DNA of 17,292 nt from JBJXFK01 sp046155505 (lineage in GTDB: Bacteria; Planctomycetota; Phycisphaerae; UBA1845; Fen-1342): contig JBJXFK010000330.1 of NCBI GenBank assembly GCA_046155505.1, positions 1 to 17,292 of the forward strand, given 5' to 3'. Below the pieces are notes generated by a model. It ran no database searches. It saw only the letters and a program-made list of their open reading frames with translations, and was not told the origin of the DNA. The position numbers were made by a program, and so were the translations under genes. Of the stretch, positions 14,220 to 17,292 are shown piece by piece (position 1 is the first letter of the stretch; each line of letters begins with the position of its first letter).

Positions 14220-15582
14220 AGCGACGGTCTGTGTCCTACTTGCAACGATCAATCTCCTCTCGTGCGGCTGCTTCTCGGAACGCTCGTTCCCGATGCGGGC
14301 CGACGACCCGCATGTCATCGCCCCGTCGGGCCGCCCAGCCGACACACGCGCCTGGCTGCGCGACGTGCATCCGAGATTGGCAAAGCTGCTGCCCGAGAAG
14401 CACGACCAAGTCCTGCTCACCGAAGACCTCGCCATGGCCGACGGCGTGCCGCTCGATCTGGCACAATTTTTCGGCCGCCGCTTCGATCAGCAGCACAAGC
14501 TGCCCACCAACTTCTTCGGCCTGATGTACACCGCCCAATCGTCCGGCGCCGATCCGACCATCGAGAATCCCGCGCCGCCCTGGCCGGGCTTCGCCGACGT
14601 GTGGCTGCCGATCGACGACCGCGTCCGTCTCTCCGGGCGCATCGGCCTGGCCCGCGACGGCGACAAAATTCGCGACGCCGATTGCATCGTCATCATGCCC
14701 GGCCTGCTCGGCGACCTGAACGTCGAACGGTCCAAGCAGCTCGCCATCGCCCTGCGCGACAGCGGCCTGCACGTTCTCGCCCTCGAACTCCGCGGCTATG
14801 GCCAGACCGAGGCAAAACACCCCGACGTGCCGTATCACTTCGGCGTGCTCGAAAGCGGCGACCTGCTGCTCGTCGCCGAATGGCTGCAATCGCTGCCGCA
14901 CGTTCGACGCACCGGGTTGGTCGGGTTTTGCTGGGGAGCCAATCACGCGCTGCTCGCCGCGTGGGAAGCCGGGCGCGACGAACTCGATCCGGCGATCGAC
15001 GAACACGTTCGCCCCTATTTGCGCTCGCGCAGCGGCGTGCGGCATTGGGAAGCGGGCGTGATCGCGTTTTCGCCGTGCTTCGCCTTTGAGCGGAACATCG
15101 AACAGACTGAAACCGAGTGGGATTTCACGGACAATCCGGTGCTCGCCTCGCTGCAAAACGGCGTGCGATTTCGCAAGAACTGGAAGCAGCGGCCGGATCG
15201 CGATGGGCGGCTGCGCACGATGATCGAATACGAATTCACTGACTGGGGCACCGAGATCACCCGCCCGGTCGAACGCGGCCTCGACTACCTACGCTTCGGC
15301 ACGCATCGCGGTCGACCCGCCGGGCACAAGTTTGAGTCGATGCGCGTGCCGGTGCTGATCGTTCACGGTCGCGACGACCCGCTGGCCGACGCGCAGGAAA
15401 TCGCGGACACATTCTGCTCGGTGAAAAATCGAAATGCGGCGGCCGTCGTACTGCCCGGCGGCGGTCACGTCGGCTTCGCGGCGTATTGTCGACCGTACTT
15501 CTACAGTCTGGTGCTGTCGTTCTTCGACCCGGAAAGCGGCGCGGCCGCAACGACCGCGCGCTCGCCGTCGCTTCGAGGCTGA
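14212..15582 (+). CDS. Alpha/beta hydrolase lipoprotein with Cys nucleophile
   Basis: The 456-residue product starts with a lipoprotein-type signal (VCVLLATINLLSCGC; lipidated Cys most likely 18). The hydrolase fold follows from about 125: strand DCIVIMPGLLGD (oxyanion region), strand VLALELRGYG, nucleophile elbow GFCWGAN, strand VPVLIVHGRDDPLAD with acid Asp388 or Asp389, and GGGHVGF with His419. The elbow has Cys240 where most members have Ser, as in dienelactone hydrolases. The substrate is unknown. ATG 14212 puts the hydrophobic signal at the N-terminus, with GGAG six bases upstream; an in-frame ATG at 14137 would bury it. Its last 82 bases overlap the end of lspA on the opposite strand. 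Being a lipoprotein, it would itself be processed by LspA. Confidence 0.82.
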   Translation: MRRATVCVLLATINLLSCGCFSERSFPMRADDPHVIAPSGRPADTRAWLRDVHPRLAKLLPEKHDQVLLTEDLAMADGVPLDLAQFFGRRFDQQHKLPTNFFGLMYTAQSSGADPTIENPAPPWPGFADVWLPIDDRVRLSGRIGLARDGDKIRDADCIVIMPGLLGDLNVERSKQLAIALRDSGLHVLALELRGYGQTEAKHPDVPYHFGVLESGDLLLVAEWLQSLPHVRRTGLVGFCWGANHALLAAWEAGRDELDPAIDEHVRPYLRSRSGVRHWEAGVIAFSPCFAFERNIEQTETEWDFTDNPVLASLQNGVRFRKNWKQRPDRDGRLRTMIEYEFTDWGTEITRPVERGLDYLRFGTHRGRPAGHKFESMRVPVLIVHGRDDPLADAQEIADTFCSVKNRNAAAVVLPGGGHVGFAAYCRPYFYSLVLSFFDPESGAAATTARSPSLRG

Positions 15583-16289
15583 CGCAGCAGGTGCAGCGCG
15601 AGAATCGACACGCCGCCGACCAGCAGCATGTCGGCCACGTTGAACACCCACGGCCACACTTCCTTACCGCCAAACCAGCGCGTGGGGATTTTCAGGAAAT
15701 CGCGCACATAGCCGACATCGTTCGGCGACTCATTCCAAATTCGCCGCACGCCGCCGTCATGCACCGGATACTCCTGCATGATCCAGCGGCCATCGTCGGT
15801 CTTGCCGGTGTTCATAACGAAAATCGCCGTACCTTTGTCATTCACGAATCTGTCGGCCAGACGGATGAACATGCGGTCGTACATATTGCCCAGCGCGCCG
15901 GCGAGAATGCCACCCAGCGCGATTTGCAGCAGCCGATTCCGGGGAGTCGTCTGCGAGAACATCCATCCGACCAGAAGCAGCGCCAGAACGGACGCGACCA
16001 GAAACACCTCGGTCTGCCCGCGGCCGATGCCGAAGAGCGCGCCGGGGTTCAGCATCGTTTGAAACTCAAAGACGTGCGGAACGATTTCCCAGCGTGTGCC
16101 TTGGCGCAGCGTGTGAAACGCCCACTCCTTCGACCACAGGTCGAGCGCCAGCCCGCCAATCGCCATCATAAGAAAGCGTGCCCACGAGGCGGGGCTGCGC
16201 AACGCGCCGCCGATCGGCGGCTCGTTTGCGACGGGCTGGGCGGCGATCGGAGCGATCGAGTCATCAACTTGGCGCGGGTCTGACGACAT
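15501..16289 (-). CDS. lspA: Lipoprotein signal peptidase LspA, long form
   Basis: LspA cuts the signal peptide from diacylglyceryl-modified prolipoproteins in the inner membrane. The 262-residue product has about four membrane helices and the two catalytic aspartates: Asp138 in GNMYDRM and Asp220 in FNVAD. LDLWSKEWA (48-56) and the NPGALFGIG motif (81-89) also match the family. E. coli LspA is 164 residues with about 27 between the aspartates; here there are 82, so roughly 55 residues are inserted in the loop, plus a 35-residue polar N-terminal extension. It follows the DksA-like gene by nine bases and lacks a clear ribosome site, so it is probably translated by coupling. Its 3' end overlaps the convergent hydrolase gene. 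Confidence 0.92.
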   Translation of the reverse strand: MSSDPRQVDDSIAPIAAQPVANEPPIGGALRSPASWARFLMMAIGGLALDLWSKEWAFHTLRQGTRWEIVPHVFEFQTMLNPGALFGIGRGQTEVFLVASVLALLLVGWMFSQTTPRNRLLQIALGGILAGALGNMYDRMFIRLADRFVNDKGTAIFVMNTGKTDDGRWIMQEYPVHDGGVRRIWNESPNDVGYVRDFLKIPTRWFGGKEVWPWVFNVADMLLVGGVSILALHLLRQPRSDGERAVVAAAPLSGSKNDSTRL

Positions 16290-16298
16290 AGGCGGCGC

Positions 16299-17015
16299 TT
16301 ATGCGCGTCCCCGCGACTTGCTGCGCTCTTGCGCGAGCACATACTCGTAGCAATATTTCGCCCAAGGCGTCGCGTTCAGCCGCGCCTTGCCGATTGGCTG
16401 CCCGGTCGCCGCACACACGCCGTACGCGCCCTTCTGGATGCGTTCGAGTGCCTCATCGATCTCGCGGAGAATCTGTCTCTCAGTATCGATCAGCCCGAGC
16501 GAAAACTCCTGCTCGTAATTGTCGGTTCCGACGTCGGCCATGTGCATCGGCGCGTTCGACAAATCGCCGGCGGCGTCCTGACGGTTCTTGCCGAGGGCCT
16601 CGTTTCGCAATGTCGTCACATCGCCGACGAGTTGTCGACGCTTGGCCAGCAGCGCATCGCGAAACTGCTCGATGTCGCGCTTGCTGAGGCCGCTGCTCAT
16701 TTTCACCGGCGTCGTCGGAATAACGATCGGCGGCGGCGCGGGCTTGCGGTTCGTGTGCGGAATGTACGGACTGATTTTCACCGCAGACGATCCGCGCGCG
16801 CCGGCCTTCGCAGGCTTCGCAAGTGGAGTGGACGGTTTTTTCGCCACGACCGGTTTCCCCGCGCGGGCTGGCTTTTTCGCCGCCGGTTTCGTAGGTTTGG
16901 CGGGCGTCTTCGCGCCAGGTTTGGCTGATTTTTTCGCGATCGGGCGCGCCGAAGCCGCTCGCGCGGGTGCGGTCGGCTTCTTGGCCGACTTCTTTTTGCT
17001 CGATGCCTTGGCCAA
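16299..17015 (-). CDS. DksA/TraR-like protein with Lys/Ala/Pro-rich tail
   Basis: The 238-residue protein has two parts. Residues 1-80 are rich in Lys, Ala and Pro with many AKKP/AKP units, like histone H1-type tails. Residues 106-238 match the DksA/TraR family: helical hairpin (DIEQFRDALLAKRRQL and DTERQILREIDEALERI) around DLSNAPMHMADVGTDNYEQE, then the finger YGVCAATGQPIGKARLNATP. The family finger has four Cys; here only Cys201 and Cys222 remain, with Thr204 and Tyr225 at the others. DksA proteins enter the RNA polymerase secondary channel and modulate initiation. The basic tail suggests added DNA or RNA binding (inference). The start is a TTG at 17015 with GAGAGGG about seven bases upstream; Met106 would give a tail-less product. 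It probably forms an operon with lspA. Confidence 0.82.
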   Translation of the reverse strand: MAKASSKKKSAKKPTAPARAASARPIAKKSAKPGAKTPAKPTKPAAKKPARAGKPVVAKKPSTPLAKPAKAGARGSSAVKISPYIPHTNRKPAPPPIVIPTTPVKMSSGLSKRDIEQFRDALLAKRRQLVGDVTTLRNEALGKNRQDAAGDLSNAPMHMADVGTDNYEQEFSLGLIDTERQILREIDEALERIQKGAYGVCAATGQPIGKARLNATPWAKYCYEYVLAQERSKSRGRA

Positions 17016-17263
17016 CGAATTGCCCTCTCGCCAGGATCCGAGGTCGGCACGTTTGCCGTAAGTTGTTGGCCAAGCACTACATACGCATCGGCCACGCGCA
17101 CAATTTTGTTACTCTATCGGACGCTCCATCGGGTGTCAATCGCCGACCGCGTAACGTGAACGGAGAAGGGTCGGCGTCAGGTTTGTGGGTAAATGACAAA
17201 GGCCCGATCCTCGGTTTCAATAGCTTCGGGTTTCAAACGAGCCATTTGGCCAAGGAGGGCCAT

Positions 17264-17292
17264 GTGAATCTTACCGAAGTCGCCGAAACCGT
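17264..17292 (+). CDS. Start of an unidentified gene, cut by window edge
   Basis: A GTG at 17264 follows a full ribosome site, AAGGAGG, with a six-base gap, and opens the frame VNLTEVAET before the window ends. The overlapping ATG at 17262 meets a stop at once. Nine codons are too few to name a product. The 248 bases between this and the DksA-like start (17016-17263) hold no gene; two copies of GGTTTCAA (17213-17220 and 17229-17236) are the only repeat noticed. Confidence 0.5.

Noticed and set aside
14205..15089. 294-codon open frame overlapping the hydrolase
   Set aside because: Arg/Ala/Pro-rich shadow; the other frame has the hydrolase fold and lipoprotein signal.

Overview
This GC-rich, gene-dense 17.3 kb window looks like chromosome from a member of the Planctomycetota, probably a Phycisphaerae-like lineage. 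The best marker is an exported protein ending in a two-loop dockerin-like domain bracketed by cysteines (13168-14115), a layout I associate with that group. Supporting signs are a large exported PDZ-plus-propeller-like protein, a long LspA, a lysine/alanine/proline-tailed DksA-like protein, and scattered 7- and 8-base tandem repeats. The taxonomic call is inference. No rRNA, tRNA, CRISPR array, transposase or prophage gene was seen.

Layout. 1-470 (-): start of an exported amidohydrolase-like protein, cut by the window edge. 665-1184 (+): a HicB-HicA toxin-antitoxin pair. 1165-3273 (-): glycogen debranching enzyme GlgX, overlapping hicA tail to tail. 3433-4904 (-): an ECF sigma factor and its membrane anti-sigma factor, coupled by an ATGA overlap, with a candidate promoter whose spacer holds a palindrome. 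5083-5211: an inverted pair of heptamer arrays whose right arm supplies the last codons of a YhcH/NanQ-like gene (5201-5668, -). 5773-7414 (+): an MFS transporter overlapping a VanZ-like membrane protein, ended by a strong intrinsic terminator.

7647-12109 (-): a two-gene unit in which a 931-residue exported protein is coupled through a GTGA overlap to a histidine ammonia-lyase gene carrying an in-frame insertion made of octamer repeats. 12176-12970 (+): a divergent exported protein with a caspase-like His/Cys arrangement. 13168-14115 (+): the dockerin-like protein. 14212-15582 (+): a lipoprotein alpha/beta hydrolase with a Cys nucleophile elbow. 15501-17015 (-): a DksA/TraR-like gene followed by lspA. 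17264 to the end (+): the first codons of a further gene.

How it fits together. Most of the window is ordinary chromosome made of small independent units: carbohydrate metabolism (glgX, the YhcH-like gene and perhaps the MFS exporter), envelope functions (lspA, the lipoprotein hydrolase, exported proteins) and regulation (sigma/anti-sigma, DksA-like, HicBA). I see no single multi-gene defence or biosynthetic system. The most unusual signals are short-period tandem repeats that sit in intergenic DNA, at gene starts and ends, and in frame inside an enzyme gene. Next come several enzymes with altered catalytic or metal-binding positions, and an uncharacterised exported protein of possible caspase-like fold.
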